Assembly (NCBI RefSeq): GCF_029227915.1
Contig: NC_079878.1
Coordinates: forward strand, 1,116,001-1,180,000
Length of the DNA: 64,000 bases
Reading direction: 5' to 3'
From: Hydractinia symbiolongicarpus
Lineage: Eukaryota; Cnidaria; Hydrozoa; Anthoathecata; Hydractiniidae
Position 1 is the first letter of the stretch; each line of letters opens with the position of its first letter. Below, piece by piece: positions 42,708 through 53,690 of this stretch. A program made the translations under genes and the position numbers. Below the pieces are notes generated by a model. That model saw nothing but the letters and a program-made list of their open reading frames with translations. It made no database searches and had not been told where the DNA came from.

Positions 42708-43580
42708 TTAATGGCTTTCCCCAGCTTTACCAGCAACTCTTTTAAAATCCTTCATGTTTGTAGCATCGAGTGGACTGCCAATGATCTTAATGTAGTTTAT
42801 CGCTGTTGTCTCCTCTTTTCCTTGGTTATTGAAAACAAAAACAACTAAATTACTGACATTTTGAAATTTAACAAATCGTAGTGGAATTAACTTTTCCCCA
42901 GTTATATCTTCTGGTGTGAGCTCTAACTGTTGTACACCTTCCATTCGATCAGCTTGATCAAAATCGACAGCATTCGGTTGATTTGTAAACAATTTAATAA
43001 TTTTTGGTCCACGCCCATCATTCGGTGCATCAATCTTTAATGAATGAAGTTTAACAGCTTGGTTAAATTCTATAGTTAGAATAAGCTGTTCATCACAGTC
43101 ACTTTCTAAATATCCGCCTTCCTTTTTAAATACATTTGAGTGGACATGATCGTCACTTTCATTTAAACAATTACATCCAGCAGGATTTATAAATGACGCC
43201 AAACTTCCGTGCCCCTTAACTTCTTCATCATCTCCATCATCACTACTGCTGTTACCAACATGTTCTTTCACTTTATCTTGTAAAGCATTAGGATCTCCAC
43301 CTTGAATTTTATCAATGACAACCTTTGATCTCAAGAAGACAAACGTGGGCATTGCAGTAACGCTGTATTTTTGTTGCATATTTGGACATTGATCGACATC
43401 TACTTTTAAAAACAATGCTTGGGGATATTTACGACTTAATTGAGCAAATACAGGTGCAATACGTTTACATGGAGCGCACCATGTCGCATGGAAATCTATC
43501 ACGACTAATTTTGAGCCAGCGTTAACTAATTCTGTCTCCAAAGTGGTGTCGGTAGTAATTTTCACGTTATCAGCCGCCAT
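42708..43580 (-). CDS. TXNL1: Thioredoxin-like protein 1 (TXNL1)
   Basis: A 290-residue single-exon protein, one residue longer than human TXNL1. Residues 1-105 form a thioredoxin domain with the redox pair Cys35-Ala-Pro-Cys38 in ATWCAPCKRIAP and the cis-Pro region TAMPTFVFLR. Residues about 120-285 are a PITH domain (INPAGCNCLNESDDH, YLESDCDEQLILTIEFNQ, VKFQNVSNLVVFVFNNQGKE). TXNL1 is a cytosolic redox protein associated with the 26S proteasome through its PITH domain. The C-terminus (TNMKDFKRVAGKAGESH) matches the family end closely. The first ATG matches the family start. The frame is intact and the residues are conserved, so this is a functional gene. The lack of introns is notable among such intron-rich neighbours. 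Confidence 0.97.
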   Translation of the reverse strand: MAADNVKITTDTTLETELVNAGSKLVVIDFHATWCAPCKRIAPVFAQLSRKYPQALFLKVDVDQCPNMQQKYSVTAMPTFVFLRSKVVIDKIQGGDPNALQDKVKEHVGNSSSDDGDDEEVKGHGSLASFINPAGCNCLNESDDHVHSNVFKKEGGYLESDCDEQLILTIEFNQAVKLHSLKIDAPNDGRGPKIIKLFTNQPNAVDFDQADRMEGVQQLELTPEDITGEKLIPLRFVKFQNVSNLVVFVFNNQGKEETTAINYIKIIGSPLDATNMKDFKRVAGKAGESH

Positions 43581-44659
43581 TTTTACAGCTTTGCAAAATG
43601 ATAATTCGTACGTTGTTGTATATTATACCAGGTATTTTGTCCCAGATGGTCCGAAGAGCAGTAAATAGAACAAGATGTAACATCTTGGGAAAGAAACAAG
43701 CTTGCGCCAACCTTGTTCCCAGAAGTTCTTACTTTTTGACACTCTGGAGGTCGACAAATGAGCGTATCGATGACTATTTTGCACAGCTTACTATCGGACC
43801 TTTGTGACCTCTGTCGAATTGTTACACTGTACCTTCATAACATCTTTAAAAGTAACACTATCGCAGCCTACAACGCTGTCGACTCGAGCATATTATTGGC
43901 GAGTTGATGCATTTTGTCAATTTTATGTTCTTGGAAGGCGTGAACTACTCTACGGTCTCGAATAACCGCCCTTTCCCCTGCTTATTTTCTTCGGAAAAAT
44001 TGCTTCCAAGGGCGCAGGTCTGACTTGTTCGTCCCGCCGTCAGATGCACACAAAAAAACAATAGGCCCTAAGATCGAGATTGACCCTTAGCTTTATTTAG
44101 TCCCCCACTAAAGAAAGTAAAAATTAAATAAATAAACCAAGTTGATCATAGAAACTTGATTTATATCGTCATGGCCTCCAAGCAATTGATCTGTGGCTCT
44201 TGGCGGCTAGCTCGCGCAGCAGGCATATCAGAAATAGAAAAAAGAAGCTCTGGGAACAACATTGAACCTTCACAACAACGTCCATCTAGCCGTCAGTTAT
44301 GCATGAAAAAAACACAACGGTCCCAGGGATCAACGTTAATGCTACATCAGCATTTTTTCTCTCTAAATTCTGTAGTTCTTTTTTCTTTACAACGGACTAT
44401 CTATGTCACCGAAAACAAGAAATCCGTGGTAGACGTCAAACTTCTAGTGTAACATCAGAATAAAAAAACGGCAGAACATGAAAAAATAAGTCTTACACTG
44501 AACTTTCTCTATATCGACTACTCTCTATCTCAATCTTTCTCTCAAGGTTATCCACACAGTAAATAGTAGAACCAAAAATGTTCGGAAAATGAAAATTCAT
44601 ACACCCAAAACATTTGATATTTAATATTTTGCTCGATTGTCAAGATGTCAGTCTTCATA
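43581..44659. other. Upstream flank of TXNL1, repeat fragments
   Basis: The TXNL1 promoter should lie here; no element can be placed. Fragments of the CCTCGT-type foldback family occur near 43708 (CCTTGTTCCCAGAAG) and 44010-44080. The 98-codon plus reading at 44156-44452 has no support as a gene. Confidence 0.5.
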
Positions 44660-44960
44660 TAGGTGAATATTTATCATAGCACATTCTAAATACTATATTT
44701 ATATCTATATTTATTTATACCACTATATTTATCATAGCACATTCGCATTTCATTCTCAACAGATTCTCTGTTGAGAATGAAATACGGATGTGCTATGATA
44801 AATATTCACCATCCGGATAAACTATCTGAGTTCATCGCTAACATATGCCGCACGTAGTGTAGTGGGTTCGTCTGCGGCTCCCAGTTCTGATGACCGCGGA
44901 TCGAATCCCGCTCACTGCTTGGCAGTATGTTAGTGATGAACAAAGTAGTTCTTCTTCAAT
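44660..44960 (+). mobile_element. tRNA-related SINE-like element, copy 2, with target duplication
   Basis: The element is bounded by an identical 15-bp direct repeat, ATGTCAGTCTTCATA, at 44645-44659 and 44961-44975. Its 3' part matches copy 1 at 16.7 kb. It has A-box-like TAGTGTAGTGG (44855-44865), B-box-like GGATCGAATCC (44898-44908), and the 15-bp inverted pair around the core (14 of 15 matching). Its 5' part is a hairpin: 44728-44763 pairs with 44767-44802 (34 of 36 bases) around a 3-base loop. A further inverted copy of the 5' end lies at 44662-44685. The long duplication fits target-primed reverse transcription. Confidence 0.75.
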
Positions 44961-45929
44961 ATGTCAGTCTTCATAGGGAAACTTAAAAACGAAATTATAA
45001 TTCAAAAAAGGGAACATAATTTAAAAATTTGAAAATGACGTGTCAAACAAAGGCATCAGAGAAATTTTGTGTTTCAAAAAACATGATTTTTACGTCAATG
45101 AAGAATTCTTATCCGATAAGAAAAAATTGTTTCAAGCTTTAGAAAAAAAACCTTTTGTTTTGTTATAAAACTTTCGATTTTTTATGAGAATATTTTTCTA
45201 TCTGAAACTTTCTCTATCTATCTCGAAACAGCTTTTTGATCCCTTGCGAGTTCGAGAGTAGAGAGATTTCACTTTATGTATTATTCACATCAAAATAAAC
45301 ATCGCGTTTAAATTTGGATTATTTATTTTGACAGCTAATTTTATTTACTACCCCCAATTATTAAGCCACCATCTAAAACAGCTAGCCTCTCCACCTCACC
45401 CCCCCCAAAAAAAAAAAAAAAAATCTGTACAAATTTGCGGCTTTTAGTGAGAGTAAAATATACATTCCGGATCACCTGTGTAACATGAAAGATAACAAGG
45501 ATCTGAGATATTCACATTAAAATAAACACATAGTCACAGTTATGCTTCTCAACTACAAGCTTAAAAACTGACCGCCCTCACCGTCCTGGTATGAAAAAGA
45601 GGTAAAGAACTGTGGTTGAATTGTTTTTAATTTTTCTCTTACCTTTAAAAATTAATAATTTTGAGTTATAAAGGAGCATTTCAGTAATTTCTATTATTGA
45701 CAAAGCATATTCCTAACATATTCCAAAGTTTAACCCCCCGAAACCATATGCTCTTATAAAGCTAGTCTTCCAAAATAAGCGCTCATTGCGTCGAGTGTCA
45801 ATATTTCCAATTATAATATTTCCAATTAATCACTGGTTATTTCAGTAAATGTGTTTAAATATATTCCCATGAGATTATTTATATAGGTGGAGGCAACACA
45901 TTGTGAGTTATTGAATAATATAAAATATT

Positions 45930-46310
45930 ATCATGTCATGAACAAGCGAGTTCATTCTAGGCTACGTTTCGACAGTTACAGCTGTCATCGACGGGCAATG
46001 ATCGTAATTAGAGGATCGAAATTAACGAATCAGATCACGGCAATTAAAGTGATTAACTTTTTTACGGACCCAGATATGGAAGCAATAGATTGATTAAAAT
46101 CTTTCCTTTTTTCTAAAAGTTCGCTTTATGTTACGTGTTTTTTCTAAAAGTTCGCTTTTTTGTTGCGTTTGTCCCGAACCATTTTTGAACTTTTTCATAA
46201 ATGTTCGCTTTCCGAAGTGCGGGTAACCATATTTCTGGAAGTTGATAGGAAATACTATTGATATGAGTATTTCTGTCTATACTATTTATGGTTTCTTTTA
46301 CTTTTTTTAT
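45930..46310 (-). mobile_element. Penelope-like element C-terminal and terminal remnant
   Basis: The minus strand (about 46150-46310) encodes VKETINSIDRNTHINSISYQ, LPEIWLPALRKANIYEKVQK and WFGTNATKKRTF, the Penelope C-terminal tail seen also at 38.4-38.6 kb. It is followed (45930-46060) by a terminal segment related to 16475-16625. Only this end of the element is present. Confidence 0.75.
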
Positions 46311-48004
46311 ATAAAAGCGTAAAAAACATTAAAAACAATTGTTTTTCCATCCTCCCCATTGGACGATAGCTCAACGGTGTTCTCCTTTTTTCAGCGATCT
46401 TTTTTAAAATAGCTTTTGTATCATCTTCATACTCTGATACAAATGGAAAATTAACTGCCAGCACTTTTTTTTCAAAATTTTTTAATTTTTACTATCGCCT
46501 TTCCAAAGAACGAAAACTTTTAATTCGATTTCCAAACCGCCTTGTAATAGAGGAGACCGCTTCACTACTGCGGATTCAACTGTTCCCGTAATTTTTGCTG
46601 TGTGTGATATTGCATATTCTCAAATTCGCGTTAAATGCATTTTTGAAAACAACCTTGCTCAAACGCGTTAATTAAATGTCTTTTTCAAAATAATTTCATT
46701 GAACCGCGTTAATTTCATGACCGTTAATTTAATTAGCGTTAATTTCTTGACTCGTTAATTCATGGAAAAAGTATTCAATGACAATGACTGAACAGATAAG
46801 TGGTAATATTTTTAAAAGACTGTGAGTTATTTCTAAACTTTGGGAGGGTTTTCGTTTTACAAGTACATTTGAATATTTGCCAAGATGACGTGATGTAATA
46901 TTATACGACAATAGAGAAAAATTAAGTCAAAAAAAATATAAGTTGCCTTAGCTACCCCATTGCTAAGGGAATGTGGGCAACATATGTATTTTGATCACTC
47001 AGCGCTGAACAGGTGTGCTTCAAACGTCGTCATGTTTTGCATAGTGTCACGTCCATGGTTTAACCGTAACAGAATTTCCTAAAGGTTGACTCTTCTTTCA
47101 GGAAACTGATGCGTTAAGGTCATAAAGGAAACAGATACAGTAAAAACATAGATATATTTGGCCATCAAGACTCTTATTTGTTGTGTTAGTTGACACAACC
47201 TTATTTATCAAGATGTGTTCCAGCTCTGTCAGAAAGTACACAAAAATGACCTGGACTAACAAGAGGTTTGGTTGGCGCAGCACTCTTGTAGGTGTGCGTG
47301 CCATACGCACCAGGACCATAAATTCGGGGTCAATAGTTTACTACTACATATTTAGCGGTTTTAAAAAGGCGGTCCCTGAAACTCGGCCCTTAGACATGTA
47401 CGCCAAGTAACTTGAAGTCAGAAGTAAACAAGACAGAGTTGTGTGACCCCCACTTCATGAACTAATTATCTATAGCTAGAGGAAATTGTATTAAATTGTA
47501 TTCTGCCTTTTTAATAAATAATATACGTAAAAAACTTTTATTCTCTAATACAATTCACAGTATGTCTGCTTATATTTTCGTCAAAGTTGTGTAGCAAACT
47601 ACATACAACTGCATGCAGGACCCAACCTATTTTGACAGCGTTAACCCTTATCGACAATGTGAGCAAACTATATAATATTTTTTTGCAGACACTTTACAAA
47701 AAACAAAAATCAACTTCAAAATGCAAATAAACTACATTCCACTGTACTGTGTGAGTACAGTAGCAAAAATGTGCGAGTATTTTTGGCAAACTCGTATGTG
47801 CAGTATACTTGTCGCATACTCATGGAATACTCATAGAAGAAATAACTTGTACCGGTAGTTTAATACTTCTGTATAGTTACTCTCAATCGGCACTGTAGAC
47901 TCAAGTTAAGCAAACACCTTTTAGTCACTATGGGGCAACATTTTTTGTTGACCCAAGTTGATCAAAACAACCTCTAGTCACTATTTGGGCACTTACTCAA
48001 TCCA
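46311..48004. other. Intergenic DNA, no supported gene
   Basis: The region is AT-rich. A 75-codon plus reading (47183-47410) and its minus shadow have no recognisable domain or splice context. Nothing else is supported. Confidence 0.5.
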
Positions 48005-49545
48005 GTTTAAGGTCCTTGGTTCCTCATGCTTGAGGGTTGGACAGCATGCTGTTTTCTTAGATTTATCAGATTTATCCACCTCTATCTTGGGCTGTCCCCT
48101 TTTTTAAATTCAAACAGACAAGGTCTTTTTTTATGCAATGTGTCCATGTTTGTCCCAGGTATCTGGTATTCAATTATTTGCTTAGGTTAGGCCATATATT
48201 GTTTCCCATGTGTTCTAGCTGGCCAAACCATCTAAGACTGTTGTAGCGAAGAGCATCATTGAGGTTGGTAATTCGTAGTGTATTTCTCAGCTAGCACATC
48301 AATTTTTTCTCACTCAGCTTGAAGAACATATCTATCTAACCATCATGTTTTCATTTCGTTCAAGACAGTGGATATCTTCTGTCTTCACTGGCCAAGTTTC
48401 TGAGGCATACAGTAGCACACTTCTGGCACACGTCTGGTAGGCATGGCCTCTACTTTTCAGTGATATTCTTCCACTCGTTAATATAGGTAATAATAGCTCA
48501 CAAAAGTGTTTCCAGGCACCCCTTATCCCAGCAGTAGTATAGCAGAGAAGCGCCCACCAATCTGATCCACAACATCTCCAAGGTAGCAACATGATTTTGC
48601 CACATCAAATCTTTTATTTCCAATTGTTATATCTGTCATTTGTGGCAGTATAGGAACAATCTCACCACTGCATTTTTTACATTTGAAAGTTGGGTCTTTT
48701 CTTAAAACAGAGATGTTAGTAGAAGGATGATGATTCCAATAGACGCAGTGTGTACAAAATTTATAGAGTTTTTGCCAACACCTTTTTTACAAACTCTACA
48801 TGGTACTTGGAATTGTCCACTTGAGTAGGTACACTTGTGATCTTGCATTAGTGTACATTCCTTGTACTACTGGTATCACCCATTCTTTAACACTGACCTT
48901 TCTCATGGCCCACTAAAGTACCCTCCTTAGCACTCGATCAAACTCCTTCTTAAGTTGACAAACTTAAAATAGAAGTCTTTTTTTTTTGCTGATGTGCTTT
49001 TCATGCAATTGCCTGAGAATGAATATAGCATCAGTTGTGCCTTTAGCTAGCATAAAACCAAATTGCACGATTTTGACCACTTGATCTAGCATCTTAAGCC
49101 CTCTATAGTTTCCTTATTCAAGTGAATCCCCTTTACTCTTATTAAAATTAATAATGAATGACAGATTTCATTCTTCAGGTATTTTAACTTCTTAGACGAT
49201 GAGACTAGCAAGATTCGTTATCATTGTCACAACTGAAGGACCGGCAGCTCTGTTCATTTCAGCAGCTCTTCCAGATGGGCCAGCTGCTTTGTTTTTGTTC
49301 ATTGAGTTGATTGCAGTGGTAACCATTTCTTCAGGAATTAATTGGATCCTGCTCTTGAAGTTCTTCAGGGTTCCAAGAAAACTCCATATTGAGGAGCTGA
49401 CTGTAATAATGCCACCAACCTATCATCCTTTTCATTTTAGTGTAAGATATATCACAACTGTCATTCTTTATGCAACTTTTTCTGACAGCGTCCTGACTTT
49501 CCAATATCAACTTTTTTCTAGCTTGAAGATATAATTTTTTCCTTC
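48005..49545 (-). mobile_element. Decayed LINE with zinc-knuckle and RT remnants
   Basis: Minus-strand frames give WAMRKVSVKEWVIPVVQGMY (about 49340-49540 region), TFKCKKCSGEIVPILPQMTD, CCYLGDVVDQIGG (about 48560-48600) and YQTCARSVLLYASETWPV (48370-48430). These match the C-terminal half of the same broad LINE group as the 17.1 kb copy, including its Cys-rich linker. Many stops and frameshifts make it inactive. Confidence 0.75.
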
Positions 49546-50234
49546 TTTTGTTTGCAGATAGCTATATGTTTTTTAAAAAAAATAGATGCAGGCTTTTTCA
49601 GGGGAACACTTTAATTTTTACTGAACTAACTCAATAAACACCTATATATTTCAACGTATACAGCGTATCGTGGCTATAACCTATTTGTATGGTTCTCTCA
49701 GTGGGCAAATGTCACTTGGTTCTGTTAAACCAATTACAGGTCTTTCAGGGTAGCCACATTATGATTTGAGGAAAAAAACACTCTGTTTACACGACCAGCT
49801 CTTTTACAAAAACCTGACATATTGTGTAGTTGTAGGTTTGTTTTTGCTAATTTAGCTTTACTTTAAATGAGATACTTGTAGTTTAATCAAAGCTTTTTCT
49901 GTGAGAGTTTGTCCTTGAAATGTCCGTGTTTTCCCTCAATCAAAGGTTGTATCATGTGACATTCTGCTTGGGAGAATTATATAGTTTTCCGATCTAAATG
50001 AAATGATCAGATCATCAACGAAACCAAAAAAATCCTTTTATATGCTCTTGGAGTGCCAGTGGAGTGTTATTTTCAATTTTTCGATTTCCACAATGAGAAA
50101 CCAATGTTTTATCAATTAATCAAGTCTCAAGACTAATTTACAGAAATGCAGAAAAAGGCTATAATATATTTTTCTGCGACAAAGTTCAGGTGAAAATATG
50201 ACCTTTTTAACATCATTTGTTATTATTTTCCACT

Positions 50235-50640
50235 TACATTTCTTGATCTTCTTCCAATCTGATCCAGACTGTGTTATTTATAAACTAAAATTACTCTGCA
50301 TCAAGCACTTCATTATTGAATTCTTCCAAGTCTGCTTGATCTACCTCTGGGCTTTGTCCCAAGAAACATCAAATCCCTACAATTTCTTACCCAATTGCTC
50401 TCCTCCTTTCTCTCAGTTACCCTACCAGCTCAATATTTTTATCTGTATAGCATCTGGATAATACATGCTAGGATACTTACCCTGTAATTTAAACTCTTTC
50501 TGTTTATAAACAGGAGTGCACATCTACCGAAACAATTCTTATTTAAGTCTTTATACAGCATTAAAGCTGAAAATGTTTTGTTGTTTATAATCTTACCTGC
50601 TTATTATACAAGCAAATTTCAGCTCTTAACCTTCCTGCAA
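50235..50640 (-). mobile_element. LINE 3' fragment with internal deletion
   Basis: The plus-strand text TTCCAATCTGATCCAGACTG, CCTCTGGGCTTTGTCCCAAG, and later TTTCAGCTCTTAACCTTCC parallels 17175-17830. The copy is therefore a diverged minus-strand LINE of the same family. The block corresponding to about 17480-17720 is missing. Confidence 0.7.
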
Positions 50641-51059
50641 TGCTTTTGTATTTCTTTTATTATGGTGATTTTATTTTCTGTAACAGTAAGTCACAAACTG
50701 TGAAGTTTTCTTAAAAGGAAATTGTATTTTGTATAAGTATTGGTTTTCCAAGGCATTATTCTTGTGAAATTAATAACATTTCTTCATTCGTACAAGTTTG
50801 TGTTCGTACAAGTTCTGGTTTTTTACAGTCTAATCATCTCTTATAATAATACGGAGTGTATGTGACGGTCATAGTGGATATCTTCATTTTCCTTTAAAGT
50901 CGCCAAAATTTCCTTTGAAGTTGCTGAAAAAAGTATGTCTCAAATGTTAAATTTTATGACGTTAATAACACTACTTTAACGCCAATATCCTATATTAAAT
51001 TAATGAATCCGTTACAGTGCACTTAAAACTTTGAGGCCAAATAACTTGGAAACGAGGTG

Positions 51060-51490
51060 GTGACGTCAATGATTTTTCACTGGGTGGGTAGCTAGGGACC
51101 ACCAGGACCAATTTGGGTAACTTTCCAAACCTGGGTCCCCAAATCTGTTTCGGAGTGGATGGGTTGATTACGTCATCAAAAAACCTTCAAACCCTAATAT
51201 CTCTGCAACCATTTGTCACAAGTACATGATCCTATACATTTTCTTGATCAGCGTTCAAGATCTATACAATGAAGGCAGCAGGAATACAAATCACTCAAAA
51301 AAATTTTTGTCTTTACGGGTCATTCCTGACGTCAGCAAAATTTTTAAACCCTCCTATCTCAATAACCGCTCATCAAAAGCACATGATCATATACATTTTC
51401 CTGATCAGCGCTTTAAGCTCTCCACAATAGAGGCAATGTGAAAACAAAATTCTAATTTTTTTTAGTGGATGAGTTGCTGACGTCATCAAA
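51060..51490. repeat. Imperfect ~160-bp tandem duplication with ACGTCA sites
   Basis: A unit containing ACGTCA, AAACCCT.(C)ATATCTC, CACATGATC.TATACATTTTC and TGATCAGCG appears at about 51171 and again at about 51330. A third partial start lies at about 51478 (GCTGACGTCATCAAAATTTT). It is dispersed-repeat-like non-coding DNA. Confidence 0.65.
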
Positions 51491-52370
51491 ATTTTTATCC
51501 TGCCTTAGTGGATTTTTCCACGGGCCTTATCGACTAGTCTTATTAATATTTCAATACAGGTGTTTTTACGTCTACACACATACATACTTTTTATATAGCT
51601 TCGCAAGTAAAAAGTGGTGTAATGAATCTGGAGTCATACTATTTCTGGTTATGATTAAAAAGAAGATTTTTTTTAAAAGATTAACCATTACTTTAAAATG
51701 AAATGATTTTTAAAAAATTAATTTGAAAAAATATTTTTTTACAACAATTCAGTGATAGGGAACCATGACAGGAATTCATAATCCTTGCTATATGTCTGGC
51801 TTGTTAGCTGTATATTCTCTACCTGGTGCAATAAAGTTGTTTTGTTAACAAAAAGTATGGACATTAAATTTCGAAGTAAAATTAGGGCATAAATTAATGG
51901 AGATGATTTTAATTGCGTTTTTTATATTATATATTTTTGCTTTGTTTGCTAACTTCTAATATCTTATGTCTATGCGCAAATTGTCTCCAAGGTAGAAATT
52001 ATTATGAAGTTGTAAATTTGGGTTTTATATTTTGACATTACAAGTTTGTAAAGACAAAATGCAATTAGTAATTTAACTTTCTTTAATTTGATCCATTAAG
52101 ATTTATAGGATACTTCCATTTTTAATTTTTACCCAATTTAAGACGGGGCTAAAAAGCCTTGCTCTCTCATTTTTTTATTTTAGAAAAATTCTCAAGCATA
52201 CAGTTTTAGGGCTTAATTGTGGGGACTTTTTTATTACATTTTTTTTATTCCCAAAAGTTAACAAATAGTTAAGGCAAGTTTGTGGCATAACGATGTTTCC
52301 TTTGTCATTTCGGAAGAAGGAAGGTTGTTTTTGTTGTTGTCTTATTTGTATTCTTTCGTATTTAGAAAAT
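51491..52370. other. Upstream flank of the Rab20-like gene
   Basis: The region is AT-rich with no supported coding sequence. A 3' splice site (TTTCGTATTTAG) at 52365/52366 suggests a leader intron ending just before the Rab start codon. The leader exon itself was not located. Confidence 0.45.
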
Positions 52371-52385
52371 ATGAATGGAGCCTGA
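52371..52385 (+). promoter_or_regulatory. Four-codon uORF overlapping the Rab start codon
   Basis: ATGAATGGAGCCTGA starts four bases before the main ATG at 52375 and ends inside the main ORF, in another frame. If present in the mRNA it would force leaky scanning or reinitiation. It would vanish if transcription or splicing removes the first ATG. Confidence 0.45.
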
Positions 52386-53046
52386 TACCCAGAAAAAGAA
52401 GGCTGATAGGAAGGTTGTCATTTTAGGAGACTCGGGTGTTGGTAAAACATGCCTCATACGAAGATATATAGAAGGAATTTTCACTGATGGTTCACCAAAT
52501 ACAATTGGTGCTGCGTTCTTTCTAAAACAATGGAACAGCAAAAACATTGCATTATGGGACACAGCTGGTCAAGAAGAATTTTCAGGGTTGACTAGTTTCT
52601 ATTGTCGTAATGCGAACGCTGTTATACTTTGTTACGATCTAACGTGTCGAGAAACTTTCGATACACTAATGGAGCGTCATTCACGTCTGCTCGAATCTGT
52701 CGCGCGAAATTGTTTAATGGTATTTGTGGGGACTAAATTTGACATGTTGAATAAGAAAGTGAGTGGTAAATTGCAGACTCGTGGCGTCACACCTAAAGAA
52801 ATCCTGGACAAATCTTCGGAATACACGCAAAGATTCAATTCGTTGCGTCATCCGAAGGGAATTCCCCCTGTGTTCGAAACTAGTTCTAAATCGGATTACA
52901 ACGTGTCTGACGTGTTTGAATATATTTTTGAAACGTTAGCACCGGTGGAGGGTGCAAATAAGTCGAGAGATACTTCACCTTCGGGTCTGATCGAATTAAA
53001 CAATGAGCGCAGCAGTAATCAAGAAGTAGGGAAAAAATGTTGTTAA
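52375..53046 (+). CDS. Rab20-like small GTPase
   Basis: A 223-residue single-coding-exon Rab. P-loop GDSGVGKT at 18-25, switch I Thr43 (NTIGAAFFLKQW), DTAGQ at 62-66 and ETSSK at 168-172 are present. It ends Cys-Cys (GKKCC), a substrate for double geranylgeranylation. The switch I text GAAFFLKQW and the following IALWDTAGQEEF are closest, from memory, to Rab20 (GGAFYLKQW). Rab20 acts in endosome and phagosome maturation in vertebrates. The base-recognition motif reads TKFD at 120-123 in place of NKxD, which could weaken guanine specificity. Gln66 is kept, so GTP hydrolysis should be retained. It is the only plus-strand gene here. A divergent Rab of another subfamily is the alternative. Confidence 0.9.
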   Translation: MEPDTQKKKADRKVVILGDSGVGKTCLIRRYIEGIFTDGSPNTIGAAFFLKQWNSKNIALWDTAGQEEFSGLTSFYCRNANAVILCYDLTCRETFDTLMERHSRLLESVARNCLMVFVGTKFDMLNKKVSGKLQTRGVTPKEILDKSSEYTQRFNSLRHPKGIPPVFETSSKSDYNVSDVFEYIFETLAPVEGANKSRDTSPSGLIELNNERSSNQEVGKKCC

Positions 53047-53209
53047 GAAAGACTTCTTTTTATTTTTATTTTTACCTAATTTTTTTTTAAATGCAAATTT
53101 TTTTTTAATTATGGATTATTGTTAATATTTCGAATGTTTTACGCATTACACGTTGTAAATTATTTTCTTTAGCAAGTTTTATAAGGATACACTTAGGTTC
53201 ATTTTTTTT

Positions 53210-53690
53210 TGCAGCCGAGACGAAAATTAGTTCTTGCGATAATTTTTGGAAAAGTCGACATTGCGGAATTTGCGCAAATTAATTTTTTTCTAAAAGATTT
53301 CTTGCGAAAATTTATTTCCCTAAGTATTTTTTGTGAGTATTAATTTTTTCGCTTTTTTTTTGGATCTTAGCTAAATTCGTGAAATTATATACTCGAAATG
53401 GCCTTGAGCATAACATTCGCAAAAATTACAAAATGGAGGGAACATTTTCACTTCAGAAGAATTTTCTTCACACATCAAAAAAATTTTCAATGTACCTTTA
53501 TGAATGTTTCAATGAGAAATTTTTTTTTAAAAAAAAATGTATTTGGTAACATTTTCACCTCACAGTAACATTTTCACCTCACAGTTCAAAATTAATACTC
53601 GCAAATGATCATCTGCGAAAATTATTATTCACGAATTTTATTATTTTTTTTCTACCTGCGAAAATAATTATGTACGAAAATAAGTCACCT
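53210..53690. repeat. Degenerate GCGAAAATTA-type repeat cluster
   Basis: Variants of TGCGAAAATTAATAC and their complements recur about every 30-60 bp, together with a short direct duplication of AACATTTTCACCTCACAGT near 53550. The same words occur at 3120-3210 and 4040-4170. The repeats are too irregular for a clean unit. Confidence 0.5.

Noticed and set aside
45950-46010. Hammerhead ribozyme in the 46 kb Penelope remnant
   Set aside because: GATGA and GAAAC boxes are present, but the first core bases and stem II register do not fit the ribozyme.
47183-47410. 75-codon plus-strand reading
   Set aside because: It has no recognisable domain, and the minus-strand shadow is equally long.
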